Shown: positions 1-6,140 of the stretch, in pieces
Position numbering within the stretch: the first letter of the stretch is position 1
How the letters are laid out: every line of letters starts with the position of its first letter
DNA from: Oscillospiraceae bacterium
Lineage (GTDB): Bacteria > Bacillota > Clostridia > Oscillospirales > Acutalibacteraceae
Assembly (NCBI GenBank): GCA_902796295.1
Contig: CADBOL010000133.1
Coordinates: 1 to 12,629, forward strand
Length of the DNA: 12,629 bases
Reading direction: 5' to 3'
Notes under the pieces: generated by a model
What the model was told of the DNA's origin: nothing
The model's database searches: none
The model's input: the letters and a program-made list of their open reading frames with translations, nothing else
Made by a program: the position numbers and the translations under genes

Positions 1-161
1 ACAAAATAAAACCCCTCGGACTCTGTTACGGGATCTCCCGGTTCCGGTTCCGGCCGGAACGGCGGGAGCGGTCTGATAATTCCGTAAGATGAAACCGAAA
101 GGCAGCCGGCAATAACAGCCGAAAGAAGAAGCGCCGATAATAACGATCTGAATCTCTTCAT
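1..161 (-). CDS. Putative secreted lipoprotein, N-terminal part only (runs off left edge)
   Basis: The reading frame opens at the ATG at 161 and continues through position 1 without a stop, giving 53 codons. The N-terminus is a typical lipoprotein signal: a basic start (MKRFR), a hydrophobic core rich in Leu and Ala, and a lipobox I-A-G-C with Cys at residue 20. The mature part begins LSVSSYG and becomes Pro/Glu-rich (PLPPFRPEPEPGDP), which looks like a linker after the lipid anchor. A GGAGAAGG Shine-Dalgarno stretch lies 6-13 nt upstream. The gene starts 19 nt after the stop of the small ORF at 181-306, so the two are probably co-transcribed. Its function cannot be told from this fragment. 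Because it has no stop in the window it is easy to overlook. Confidence 0.7.
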   Translation of the reverse strand, partial: MKRFRSLLSALLLSAVIAGCLSVSSYGIIRPLPPFRPEPEPGDPVTESEGFYF

Positions 162-180
162 CTTTTTCCTTCTCCGGTTA

Positions 181-306
181 TCAGTTTTTGCCGGAATCAA
201 TCATCGCGAGTGTTGCCGCGGCGCTGTCGCCGTCAGGTGATGTGCAGACTGCTGTGCCTGCGAGCGCAATTGTTGTGAAAGCAATAAGTAATGAAATGAT
301 TAACAT
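181..306 (-). CDS. Small hydrophobic protein, 41 aa, unknown function
   Basis: ATG at 306, TGA at 183-181, 41 codons. The first ~20 residues are strongly hydrophobic (MLIISLLIAFTTIALAGTAV) and are followed by a short polar tail containing one Cys (residue 21) and an Asp/Ser/Ala-rich end (TSPDGDSAAATLAMIDSGKN). This fits a one-pass membrane micropeptide or a very short exported peptide. A G-rich ribosome binding site (GGGGGA, 319-314) lies about 7 nt before the ATG. In-frame extension upstream is blocked by a stop at 348-346 and no earlier start exists. TGA is followed at once by TAA, and the next gene starts 19 nt later, suggesting an operon. I do not recognise the family. It could also be a leader peptide for the downstream lipoprotein gene. 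Confidence 0.55.
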   Translation of the reverse strand: MLIISLLIAFTTIALAGTAVCTSPDGDSAAATLAMIDSGKN

Positions 307-499
307 AAAATTATCCCCCGTTTTATACGTTGTAAATTGTCCCGTTTATACAAGAATTCCGGCGTCGTCTTTTGCGATGTCTGCGCATTAACACCGCATT
401 TTTTCGCCTTACATCTATCAGTGTATTTTTGCGGCGTTTTTGTTGCAGAGAAAAAATAATTTTTTCAGAATTTTTTGTTATTTTTTTCACTGCGCCTGA

Positions 500-508
500 A
501 TTATAACA
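500..508 (-). promoter_or_regulatory. Possible extended -10 promoter for the small ORF/lipoprotein pair
   Basis: On the minus strand TGTTATAAT gives a perfect TATAAT (505-500) with the TG of an extended -10 element (508-507). No good -35 hexamer sits 16-18 nt upstream. Initiation would be near 493, leaving a leader of about 187 nt before the ATG at 306. A long leader of this kind could be regulatory, but I see no known riboswitch pattern in it. Confidence 0.4.
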
Positions 509-586
509 CAGGAAAGCGAAAAGCCCGCTTTTGCGGCGCGAACGGCACATTTTACGGTATAAACGGGAAATCCGGGAGACATACTC

Positions 587-619
587 AATCCCGCAGGATT
601 TTCAACATCCTGCGGGATT
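587..619 (-). terminator. Strong hairpin, probable terminator of the metallophosphoesterase gene
   Basis: AATCCCGCAGGAT (587-599) pairs perfectly with ATCCTGCGGGATT (607-619): a 13-bp stem with a 7-nt loop, starting 14 nt after the stop of the phosphoesterase gene (634). On the minus strand the downstream flank is not very U-rich. The T-rich flank (TTTATAATTACTTTTATT) is on the plus-strand side. It may therefore terminate in either direction or stabilise the 3' end of the mRNA. Confidence 0.65.
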
Positions 620-633
620 TATAATTACTTTTA

Positions 634-1599
634 TTATCTCTTTATTTCTATATAAGCTCCCTGGGCTTTGGGGTTGAGCCATTTGCCTTCCATATGGAGC
701 CTTGCTCTAATGGTTATCTTGTCGGGATAAACGCTGATGATATATCCCTGGGAATCCTTATTCATGCTGCCGTGATTCACGACTCCGACGGTCGGCAGCG
801 AGAGGAGCTTGAAACAGCCGCAGTCCTCATAGCTGTAAACGCTGAAACCGTAGTGAAGATGGCCGGTGATGAAAATTACGTTTTTGTGCTTTTCAAATAT
901 ATCTTTTATCTTGTCGCTCTGTATGCCTATTGAGCCGCGCCATTTGCCGTTGCCGCCCCAGGTGACCGGAAGGCCGTTTGAGTGCTTGAGCGTCTGGTGA
1001 TTGAGAACAAAAGCAATCTTTCCCTCTTTCTCCGCCTTGCCTATCTCATCATCAAGCCATTTGCGCTGAGCTCTGCCGATATTTGTGCCCTCAAAAGAGT
1101 TTGAATCGGAGCCCATAAGGATAAATCTGCAGCAGTCATAATCCCTGCTGAAATAATATCCGCCGTTATCGTTGTCAAATACTCCGCCTTTTACCGAGAG
1201 CACGAAATCCCTGAATTTATTTCTCTGGCTTTTATAATCTCTGATGCGGATATCGTGATTGCCCGTCACGCAGAGCAGATCGGTGAATTTATCGCTTATG
1301 CCGTTAAGCAGGTCGGCGCACATTTTGTATTCGCACTCCGCGCCCATTTCGGCTATATCGCCGAGAATGGCTATCGCGTCAAGCTTGCCCTCCATATTCG
1401 CGATATCGGCGCAGGCAAAGGCAAATTTCTGCGTGCGCGAGGAGCTGCCGTGAAAAATCTGCGGGTCTCCCCAGGCGGCGAATGTGAAAAGAGCTTCGCT
1501 GTCGCGCACTATCCTCTCGGAATCCGGCGGCATCGCGACTGTCATACGTGAGTATTCCTCACACATTGTCTTATAATTGTTTTCATTATACTTATTCAT
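634..1599 (-). CDS. Calcineurin-like metallophosphoesterase, cytoplasmic
   Basis: 321 aa with the ordered metal-binding motifs of the calcineurin-like phosphoesterase superfamily: G44-D45-P-Q47 (motif I), G80-D81-I-A-E84-M-G (motif II), G113-N114-H115-D116 (motif III), N200-H201-Q-T (motif IV) and G246-H247-L-H249 (motif V). These place two metal ions for hydrolysis of a phosphomono- or diester. Motif I has Gln where many members have His; a DPQ motif is known from the CPPED1/CSTP1 branch. No signal peptide or membrane segment is visible, so it should act in the cytoplasm. ATG at 1599 has GGGGA 7 nt upstream. It is a single gene with its own promoter (1652-1680) and a hairpin after the stop. 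The substrate cannot be predicted; cyclic-nucleotide, nucleotide or protein phosphatase activity are all possible. Confidence 0.88.
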   Translation of the reverse strand: MNKYNENNYKTMCEEYSRMTVAMPPDSERIVRDSEALFTFAAWGDPQIFHGSSSRTQKFAFACADIANMEGKLDAIAILGDIAEMGAECEYKMCADLLNGISDKFTDLLCVTGNHDIRIRDYKSQRNKFRDFVLSVKGGVFDNDNGGYYFSRDYDCCRFILMGSDSNSFEGTNIGRAQRKWLDDEIGKAEKEGKIAFVLNHQTLKHSNGLPVTWGGNGKWRGSIGIQSDKIKDIFEKHKNVIFITGHLHYGFSVYSYEDCGCFKLLSLPTVGVVNHGSMNKDSQGYIISVYPDKITIRARLHMEGKWLNPKAQGAYIEIKR

Positions 1600-1651
1600 A
1601 CTGTTCCCCGAAAATGTTGATGAAATAAGGCGTAACGATTTTATACGCTGA

Positions 1652-1680
1652 ATTATACACTAATATTCAATGAAATGCAA
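1652..1680 (-). promoter_or_regulatory. Sigma-A-type promoter of the metallophosphoesterase gene
   Basis: On the minus strand TTGCAT (1680-1675), a 17-nt spacer, and a perfect TATAAT (1657-1652). Transcription would start near 1645, giving a 5' leader of about 46 nt before the ATG at 1599. Confidence 0.75.
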
Positions 1681-1736
1681 TTTATATTTTAATCCGGAAT
1701 ACGTGTGCGCGATTGCGCGGCTCTCTCAATTGCATC

Positions 1737-1765
1737 TTGCAAAAAAAGCCGTTTGCGTTTACAAT
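1737..1765 (+). promoter_or_regulatory. Sigma-A-type promoter of the GHKL kinase gene
   Basis: TTGCAA (1737-1742), a 17-nt spacer and TACAAT (1760-1765) on the plus strand. Transcription would start near 1772, so a GTG at 1705 in the same frame cannot be the real start, whereas the TTG at 1798 leaves a leader of about 26 nt. The -35 boxes of this promoter and the divergent one at 1652-1680 are 56 bp apart, close enough for shared control. Confidence 0.7.
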
Positions 1766-1797
1766 ATAGGCAGCGAGAAGAGAAGCGGGGTGGTTTT

Positions 1798-3090
1798 TTG
1801 ATTACTGCTTTCATGGTCATATATGAGCTCATTATGAGATTCACGGATGCTCTCTGGCTTATGCTCTGCCTCAGGCCGAAGGGCAACAAATATCTCACAT
1901 TTGCTCTGATTGCGGTTCCGTATTTTATACTGAACCTTGTTTCCGCATACAAAAATTTTGAAAACCCCATGCTGACCGTTGTCTCGTATATTCTTCTGAT
2001 AGTTTCATCATTTATCCTCTTTGAGAATAAGGTGACGGAAAAAATCGTCGCTCCGGTTGTAGAGATTCTCATTGATACCATAACCACTCTCGTTTATCTC
2101 GCCTTTGCGAATTTCGTGGATATCACCAAAGCTTTTGAAGAGGATTTTGTCGGCCTTCTGCTGCTTCTGGCGGTCAAGACTCTGCTCTGCGGCGCCGCGG
2201 TTATCTTCTGGCGCAGGAAAGTCGGCAAGAATAATATCAGCTTCAAATATACCAATACTTTCCTGCTGCTGCCCGTCAGCCAGATTGTCATATGCTACGC
2301 CTTTCAGTCATTTCTTGACCCGGATATCTGGGGAAATGATGGGTTTTTCACAAGAGAGAGCTCACTCGTAATACTCAATGTTGCGCTTGTGCTGACCGTT
2401 ATCGCCGATATAATGGTATTCCTCACCTATGATAAAATCTCAAAAAACGAAAAGATGGAGCGCGAGCTCAAAGAGAGAGATTACAGAGAGCATATAATGA
2501 TGGAGCATTATAAATCCCTTGAGGAAAACGCAATTCAGATGCGCAAGCTCCGCCATGATTTTGCAAACGCAATTGAGGTCGCGAATTTCATGTCTGAGAG
2601 CAGCAGCGAAAAAGCCAGGGAATCGGCGCAGAAAATGCTCGGCAATATGGAAGATGAGCTTCGCAATATTCATATTGAGAGATACTGCAAAAACGAGCTT
2701 GTAAATTCCATCTTATCCGAAAAAGCCAAGGCCTGCCGGGCTCAGGATGTCGAATACACATTCAGGGCTGTTGTGCCGGATGAAACGGGAATTGAGGAAT
2801 TTGACCTTTGCCGCGCGCTAACAAATATTATCGATAACAGCATAAACGCCGCCGCTCAGAGCGGCGACGACAAAAATATATATATTGAAATATCAAAAGA
2901 TGAGGATAAATTCACGATTATCTCCGAAAACGCGTCGGTGCCTCACGTTGAGAAAAACGACGGCAACGAGCACGGTTACGGCCTCAAAATACTCAATGAT
3001 ATCGCGAAAAAATACGGCGGTGAATTCACCGTTGATGATGACGGCAGCAATTACAAAACAAAGCTTACCCTCTCATATGGAGAGATATAA
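1798..3090 (+). CDS. AgrC-type GHKL sensor histidine kinase, orphan
   Basis: 430 aa from the TTG at 1798, chosen because GGGGTGG (1787-1793) sits just upstream and the promoter lies at 1737-1765. The first ~210 residues hold five to six hydrophobic membrane spans. A charged, probably coiled-coil linker follows (about 212-250). The phosphoacceptor box KLRHDFANAI has His253; this R-H-D-x-x-N form is typical of the HPK10 quorum-sensing kinases (AgrC, VirS, FsrC). The ATPase part shows an N-box NIIDNS (N343-N347) and a G-box HGYGLKIL (G393, G395), then ends after YGGEF. Such kinases bind a secreted peptide and phosphorylate a LytTR-type regulator. No regulator, peptide precursor or AgrB-like processing gene is in the window, so its partner must be elsewhere. 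The 3' end overlaps the convergent membrane-protein gene by 18 bp. Confidence 0.88.
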   Translation: MITAFMVIYELIMRFTDALWLMLCLRPKGNKYLTFALIAVPYFILNLVSAYKNFENPMLTVVSYILLIVSSFILFENKVTEKIVAPVVEILIDTITTLVYLAFANFVDITKAFEEDFVGLLLLLAVKTLLCGAAVIFWRRKVGKNNISFKYTNTFLLLPVSQIVICYAFQSFLDPDIWGNDGFFTRESSLVILNVALVLTVIADIMVFLTYDKISKNEKMERELKERDYREHIMMEHYKSLEENAIQMRKLRHDFANAIEVANFMSESSSEKARESAQKMLGNMEDELRNIHIERYCKNELVNSILSEKAKACRAQDVEYTFRAVVPDETGIEEFDLCRALTNIIDNSINAAAQSGDDKNIYIEISKDEDKFTIISENASVPHVEKNDGNEHGYGLKILNDIAKKYGGEFTVDDDGSNYKTKLTLSYGEI

Positions 3091-3510
3091 AAGCACAAGG
3101 CCGATATCGAGTCCTATACTGAATACAAGCCCGAGGGCAGAGGTTGCTATGGCATATTTGTCATAGACTCTGCCTATTTTTTTATTGAAAAGCACCTTGC
3201 ACTTCTTATTCTTTTTATAAAGCTGCTTTATGAAAATGCCCTCCCAGGGCATGATACAAAGATACTCTTCTCCGTCAACGAGATAGCAGGCGTTATGCCA
3301 TCTGTCATTGAATCTGCCCTCAATGCGCAGATACTCGGCATCGCGCGGCCTGAATGTGATAAACACGAAAAAATTTACCACAAAGAAAATTGTCATAAAC
3401 ACCGCCGTCGCCGCGATGAGGATGCTCACGCCGACAATCAGTATATTCACGCGGCCGGTAAATATGAGAATAAGTATCAGCACTATTGCGATTGCAATCA
3501 GTTTTTCCAT
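3073..3510 (-). CDS. Small multi-pass membrane protein, unknown function
   Basis: 145 aa. Residues 3-18, about 21-37 and 38-53 are hydrophobic spans, and 120-143 forms a last one. Between them lies a ~65-residue soluble, probably beta-rich part (R54-K118) with the stretch CYLVDGEEYLCIMPW. This layout, with a short extracytoplasmic or cytosolic beta domain between helices and a YxVDGxEY-like core, loosely recalls DUF3592-type proteins, but I cannot confirm that. ATG at 3510 has AAGAGG 5 nt upstream and lies 15 nt after the stop of the GH5-like gene, so it is the last gene of the topB operon. Its 3' end overlaps the tail of the oppositely oriented kinase gene. Confidence 0.75.
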   Translation of the reverse strand: MEKLIAIAIVLILILIFTGRVNILIVGVSILIAATAVFMTIFFVVNFFVFITFRPRDAEYLRIEGRFNDRWHNACYLVDGEEYLCIMPWEGIFIKQLYKKNKKCKVLFNKKIGRVYDKYAIATSALGLVFSIGLDIGLVLLYLSI

Positions 3511-3525
3511 ATATGCCTCTTACCG

Positions 3526-4521
3526 TCAGATAAGTTTTGTAAACAGCTCCGTCTTTGCTCCCGCGGTTACTTTCTCTTTCATATCATCAAAGCTGTCCGC
3601 CCTGATATCTATGAAATCCTTGGGCTTGCAGTATATGCAGCTTTCAAGCCTGTCTCCTTTATAAACAGCGGGCTGCCGAGTTAAGATATCGCTGTCATAT
3701 CTCAGCAGGATATGACTGTCGCCCGCCTCACGCAATGCCTTTTCGGCTCTGACATACAGCGCGTCATAAGCCTCGGCGTATTTTTCAATATCAATATGCT
3801 CCGGGTCCAGTAGCTCATAAGCAAACACCGCCGGCTCATCCTTGAAATATGCACCGATTTTTTTCCATAGCTTTATGAGATAATTCCTGTGAGCCAGAGA
3901 CTGCTTTCCCTCTCCGAAGATTGAGTAATCATCCGCGTCGGGGTCAAATCCGGGAGTGTCACAGAGCTTCAGAATTACATAGACTCCGCTCTTGCCGCAT
4001 TTTTTGATTATCTTGTCAAGGCGTTTTACGCGCAGACTCTTTTTGTTGATTTTTTCATCTTTAAACAGCAGAAAGCTTCTTATGGGGATTACTATGCAGT
4101 TATAGCCCGCTTTTGCTATATTCTTTATGTCGGCCGCCTGCAGAGAGCTCTCGAGACTTTTGCCGAAAACTTCTCTCGCACCGTATTCGCCGAATCGCGC
4201 TTTTATTCCCTCATACGCTTTCCTTGTACCGCTGACCGTGTCATAACCCGAGCGGCATCCGAATACATAATCGTTTACCTCGAGCGGATTCAGATCAATC
4301 GTGTTTCCGCCCGCCGTGACAAGCGCGTTGTCTCTCTCCGATGCAAAATCTTCCTCACCGAAGCCCTTCTTGATCTTCTGTGCGATTGTCATGCCCGCGT
4401 AGGGACCGGCCGACGCGGCAATGCCTGCCGCGGCAACAAAAGCGGTTGCTCTTTTGCCGTAATCCTTCTCGTTGAATTCGATATCATCGGGCATGGGTCT
4501 TTCTTTGAATACTTTTTTCAT
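3526..4521 (-). CDS. GH5-like (cellulase-fold) protein with degenerate active site
   Basis: 331 aa. A weakly hydrophobic segment at about 25-48 after KR may be a membrane anchor. From ~120 the sequence follows the glycoside hydrolase family 5 pattern: SLQAADIKNIAKAGYNCIVIPI (127-147), as in D-i-x-x-i-a-x-x-G-f-N-x-v-R-i-P; RLDKIIKKCGKSGVYVILKL (167-186), then CDTPG where active enzymes have H-G-A-P-G; and YLIKLWKKIGAYFKDEPAVF (214-233) followed by AYELLDPEH (234-242). Active GH5 enzymes read N-E-P at the last site, with Glu as the acid/base; here it is D239-P240-E241. No E-F/W-G-type nucleophile motif appears before the C-terminus. It is therefore probably a non-catalytic carbohydrate-binding or scaffold protein. 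Its ATG overlaps the TGA of the binding-protein gene (ATGA), indicating translational coupling. A remote active variant is not excluded. Confidence 0.7.
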   Translation of the reverse strand: MKKVFKERPMPDDIEFNEKDYGKRATAFVAAAGIAASAGPYAGMTIAQKIKKGFGEEDFASERDNALVTAGGNTIDLNPLEVNDYVFGCRSGYDTVSGTRKAYEGIKARFGEYGAREVFGKSLESSLQAADIKNIAKAGYNCIVIPIRSFLLFKDEKINKKSLRVKRLDKIIKKCGKSGVYVILKLCDTPGFDPDADDYSIFGEGKQSLAHRNYLIKLWKKIGAYFKDEPAVFAYELLDPEHIDIEKYAEAYDALYVRAEKALREAGDSHILLRYDSDILTRQPAVYKGDRLESCIYCKPKDFIDIRADSFDDMKEKVTAGAKTELFTKLI

Positions 4522-6140
4522 CTCTTAGCACCTGCAAAAGACACGGTTGTTTCCGAGTCAATTATTGTTATTCCCTGCACTTCGTTGCTCACAACGAATT
4601 TTGACGAGCTGCTCCAAAGAGTACAGAATACTCCCATATTGAGGATTATGCTCTCGGCCGTAAGAAGTCCGCTGAGCATATCGCTGTCGGTATCCACCGT
4701 CTTCAGCCTGCCGAGCGTAAGCGAAAACGCTTCATCGTTGAATCTGAAAATTCCTCCGCCTTCAAACCCCTCAATGAAATCGACCGCGTTTCTCTCGCGT
4801 GAGGTGACCGAAGTGACGGCTATCTGATAATTCCCGGCGTCTATATTATCCTGAATCTCTTTATCTGGGAGATTCAGTACGCTCACCGAAAGGGAGAGGC
4901 CGAAAATCTTCTGCCATATCTGAAGCTGCTGCCTTATCTGCAGGTCGTATCTTTCGGGGCAGAGAACCGTGAGCGAGATCTCTTCCGCCTCAAGCTCTTC
5001 AAGCCCCTTCTGCCAGAATGAGAGCGCTTTCTTTTCGCTGTATTCAAGCGAGGGTGTCTTTTCCGCTACTCTCTCTCTGTAACTGAGGTGACCCGCGGAG
5101 CAGACCTCCGGAATGAACCAGTCGGCCGGGGTCAGAACGCCGGTCTTTTTGCTGAATATGCTCCTGTCAACGCCCAGGCACAATGCGCGCCTTATGTTTG
5201 TGTTGAGCAGAGTTTCATCCCCGCAGTTAAAGGCAAATCCCGTGACGGTATCCGGTATTTCCTTTAATACGGTAACTTCACCAGGCACATCACTGACGGG
5301 GCTCAGAACGGCAGCGCTCAATGAACCGTTTGACAGCTTTTTGCCGATTGAGGTTTCGTTGGCGTCAAATGTCACGGCAACCGATGCGGGTATTACCGCC
5401 TGTGTTCCCGAATAATACTTGTTGTTTTTTATGGTTATCTGGCTCTCGGGATCCCAGTAGCTCAGATAAAACGGACCGTTGCAAAGCAGAGTGGTTCTCA
5501 GAAGCCCGTATCTGCCGTGTGTCAGATTGAAGAATTCTTCGTTGCAGGGCATGAACTCACTCTCGGTAAGCCGCGCAAGGAAATCATCACACGGCTCGGT
5601 GAGGCGGAAGATGATGGTGAATTTGTCATCTTCGGGTACGACAACGCCGAGAGCTTCCGTAGGCATTTTGCCTTCAAATATCTCAGTGGCGTTTTCAATC
5701 ACCATAAGCCTTGCGGCGTTCGGTGAATCGGTCGCGGGATCGACGGCCCTGCGGCAGGCATAAAGGAAATCGTCTGCGGTAACCTTTGCCTCGGAAAACT
5801 TTTTATATACCTCATCGCCGTACTGCGTTTTGAAGACTGCCGGGCAGTACCACTCGGTATCTCTCCTGAGCCTGAATGTATAGACGAGCCCGTCATCCGA
5901 AACTCTCCAGCTCTCCGCGATGCCGTTTGTTATCTCACCGTCTGAATCATATCTGACCAGGCCCTCGAAGACATTGTTGATTATCAGCTTCGCCCCCGTC
6001 TCCGAAGCATACTGCGGATCGAGAGTGGAAGGGGAAGCGGGAATGGCATAAGATACACTCTTGCCGGGCCCCGTCCCGGCGCAGGCGGCGCAGGGCAGGA
6101 GCAGCAGTGCCGAGAGTATTATGCACAGGATTTTTTTCAT
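4518..6140 (-). CDS. OppA/DppA-type peptide-binding lipoprotein (SBP_bac_5), no transporter genes nearby
   Basis: 540 aa, the usual length for family 5 extracellular solute-binding proteins. Residues 1-19 are a lipoprotein signal (MKKILCIILSALLLLPCAA) with lipid-modified Cys20. The signature of the family is clear: STLDPQYA (38-45), AESWRVSDDGLVYTFRLR (75-92) followed by a Trp97 block, NGPFYLSYW (221-229), and a C-terminal lobe with RRALCLGVDRSIF (337-349). Members capture oligopeptides, dipeptides or nickel outside the membrane for an ABC importer, or act in peptide signalling. No permease or ATPase gene lies in the window, so it either uses a distant transporter or serves as a sensor. The ATG at 6140 shares one base with the topB stop (TGATG), and GGAGGA (6147-6152) inside topB lies 6 nt before it. 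Confidence 0.9.
   Translation of the reverse strand: MKKILCIILSALLLLPCAACAGTGPGKSVSYAIPASPSTLDPQYASETGAKLIINNVFEGLVRYDSDGEITNGIAESWRVSDDGLVYTFRLRRDTEWYCPAVFKTQYGDEVYKKFSEAKVTADDFLYACRRAVDPATDSPNAARLMVIENATEIFEGKMPTEALGVVVPEDDKFTIIFRLTEPCDDFLARLTESEFMPCNEEFFNLTHGRYGLLRTTLLCNGPFYLSYWDPESQITIKNNKYYSGTQAVIPASVAVTFDANETSIGKKLSNGSLSAAVLSPVSDVPGEVTVLKEIPDTVTGFAFNCGDETLLNTNIRRALCLGVDRSIFSKKTGVLTPADWFIPEVCSAGHLSYRERVAEKTPSLEYSEKKALSFWQKGLEELEAEEISLTVLCPERYDLQIRQQLQIWQKIFGLSLSVSVLNLPDKEIQDNIDAGNYQIAVTSVTSRERNAVDFIEGFEGGGIFRFNDEAFSLTLGRLKTVDTDSDMLSGLLTAESIILNMGVFCTLWSSSSKFVVSNEVQGITIIDSETTVSFAGAKR

Larger units (their letters stand above)
307..633. other. Gene-free intergenic region, AT-rich
   Basis: No convincing gene lies between the 41-codon ORF and the metallophosphoesterase gene. 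The stretch holds, from right to left, the 13-bp hairpin at 587-619, one copy of GTATAAACGGGA (557-568), a possible extended -10 promoter on the minus strand (500-508), an A/T-only dyad (450-457 with 459-466), and an inverted exact copy of the 12-mer (340-351) with a degenerate copy next to it (316-328). An open frame at 550-323 on the minus strand has no ribosome binding site and a random-looking Arg/Lys-rich product. Confidence 0.6.

Noticed and set aside
323..550. 75-codon minus-strand open frame in the intergenic region
   Set aside because: It has no ribosome site, an Arg/Lys-rich product without any recognisable pattern, and it overlaps the likely promoter and leader of the small ORF.
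1255..1551. 98-codon plus-strand frame opposite the metallophosphoesterase
   Set aside because: It is antisense to a gene with all five conserved metal-binding motifs; no ribosome site and no known pattern in the product.
3295..3684. 129-codon plus-strand frame across the junction of two minus-strand genes
   Set aside because: It is antisense to the membrane-protein and GH5-like genes, and the product is a His/Lys/Tyr-rich mix without domain features.
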